Part shown: one piece after another, positions 63,046 through 64,000 of the stretch | Numbering within the stretch: position 1 is the first letter of the stretch | How the letters are laid out: every line of letters starts with the position of its first letter | Assembly (NCBI GenBank): GCA_022494885.1 | Contig: JAGVSM010000897.1 | Coordinates: 1 to 64,000 of the forward strand | Direction: 5' to 3' | From: Micrasema longulum | Taxonomy: Eukaryota > Arthropoda > Insecta > Trichoptera > Brachycentridae | Length of the DNA stretch: 64,000 nucleotides | Notes under the pieces: model-generated | Told to the model about the DNA's origin: nothing | Seen by the model: only the letters and a program-made list of their open reading frames with translations | The model's database searches: none | Program-made: the position numbers and the translations under genes

Positions 63046-64000
63046 TATGACTGGGAAACTCTGTTAAGTACTGATTTTATATTTTTTATACTGGCATCCA
63101 TGGGCGAACCGTGTAAAGAAGCGATTATGTGCAGCTTACCATTTTATTTGACTATCCATAATAATGTTTTACTGTAACTTTTACAGAAAAACAAACAATC
63201 ATTTTTATTTTTTTCAAAATATAAATAAAAATATGAATTAAGCGCGCCCAGCGCCAGCAATGAGCCAAGGAACTAGCCGATTACTCCAGCTTATTTCTTC
63301 ATACAAATCAGTGTTCTATATTTTAAACATCTTAAACCCAGTGACGGGATTTTTCTCCTAGAGTAATCTTGCAGATTACACAAATTCTTTTTTTTTTGAT
63401 TTGGAAAACAGTATTTTAAACATAATTTCTTAAGGACTATTTTTTTTAGAGAAGATACTTTTGACATATGACTAGCAACACATGTGGCGCTTGATGCGGC
63501 CGTTTTTGGCAGTATTCATTTTTAGAACAAATCAGCCAGTTGACATTTCAATCGTAATCATTATACCTAAAAGTGACTGATTTATAAGCTTTTACATAAG
63601 TTATGTGTTAAAACAATGGATAATATAGCTACATATCACGAAGTTACGTCGTTTCAGTTGATTTTATAGATGAGAGTTGTTGTATGACTCAAAACTACAG
63701 AAAAAATAGTAATTTATATAATATATATACCTTATATTATGTACCTACTATGTAGGTACAAATAAATGATTTTTTTATAGCATACCTATAAATAAAATCA
63801 CTGTTCGCCACTGCTGGCACCTCATATAAGACTGTAAATATCACGTTCCTACCCAAATCCTTCCTATTTCAAGTTCATTTGCTTCTACCTTCATATGAGT
63901 AAGTCACGCATTTGTAAAGATTTCTCTTTAACAATATTACAACAGTTTGCATATTTTTTATTTAATTCTCATTTCGATTTGCATATTGGATTTGTATTTT
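63046..64000. other. Unassigned right end of the window
   Basis: 63235-63300 is less A/T-rich (AGCGCGCCCAGCGCCAGC). The rest is A/T-rich. No gene, RNA or repeat match seen. Confidence 0.35.

Noticed and set aside
1..64000. CRISPR arrays, operons, Shine-Dalgarno sites or phage genes
   Set aside because: Periodic repeats here are microsatellites or dispersed eukaryotic repeats, and nothing in the window is prokaryotic.

Overview
The window looks like intergenic or intronic DNA from an insect-type eukaryotic genome. It is strongly A+T-rich and full of simple sequence. I find no bacterial operons and no gene that is intact or clearly cellular. Everything I can identify is a mobile-element remnant. 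These are 5'-truncated non-LTR retrotransposons (LINEs) of about ten families, three families of tRNA-derived SINEs, a Penelope-like element with a GIY-YIG endonuclease, a P-element (THAP9-type) transposase relic, two other transposase relics of the mariner/IS630 kind, a pair of non-autonomous Helitrons, an hAT-type MITE, a foldback MITE pair and several unnamed dispersed repeats. The Helitron ends and the RTE-like LINE resemble ones I associate with Lepidoptera and other insects, but I cannot fix the order.

Labels used below. L-A is a LINE whose 3' end carries a TTGCC/GGCAA hairpin before GCCCGCCC. L-B is a LINE with LGFI.R and FADD motifs. L-C is inserted in L-B at 45.7-46.4 kb. L-D carries a DYCNG..NAAARLI region. 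L-E carries YGCESWHL. L-F is inserted in L-B at 31.0-31.5 kb. L-K is at 56.9-57.4 kb and at the left edge. L-R is an RTE-like LINE. T is a dispersed unit of about 366 bp. D1-D4 are small dispersed repeats. S is a tandem repeat of about 155 bp.

Layout. 0-8 kb: L-K, HTH-transposase, L-A (with a SINE inside), L-E and other LINE relics. 8-20 kb: SINE-c, a G+C-richer island, a mariner relic, L-A, three same-strand L-R copies plus a 3' scrap, L-B fragments and a foldback MITE. 20-29 kb: two Helitrons, tandem T units and an hAT MITE. 29-39 kb: L-D, then L-B broken by L-F, several SINEs, T broken by a LINE, then an L-D/Penelope/L-C composite. 39-50 kb: a second G+C-rich island, SINEs, L-B broken by L-C, S repeats and an R1-type LINE. 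50-64 kb: sparse DNA, then L-A, L-K, several T copies, a P-element relic split by a SINE, and L-B and L-E relics.

No genes here work together. The value of the window is stratigraphic: at least five nested insertions can be resolved from within-window comparators or target-site duplications. Two patterns deserve follow-up. First, a short 3' stem-loop whose shape is kept while its bases change recurs at the ends of most LINE and SINE families. Second, the T unit appears in at least a dozen places, sometimes head-to-tail and once as a foldback bounded by 12-bp direct repeats. All family assignments come from reading motifs by eye, not from database searches.
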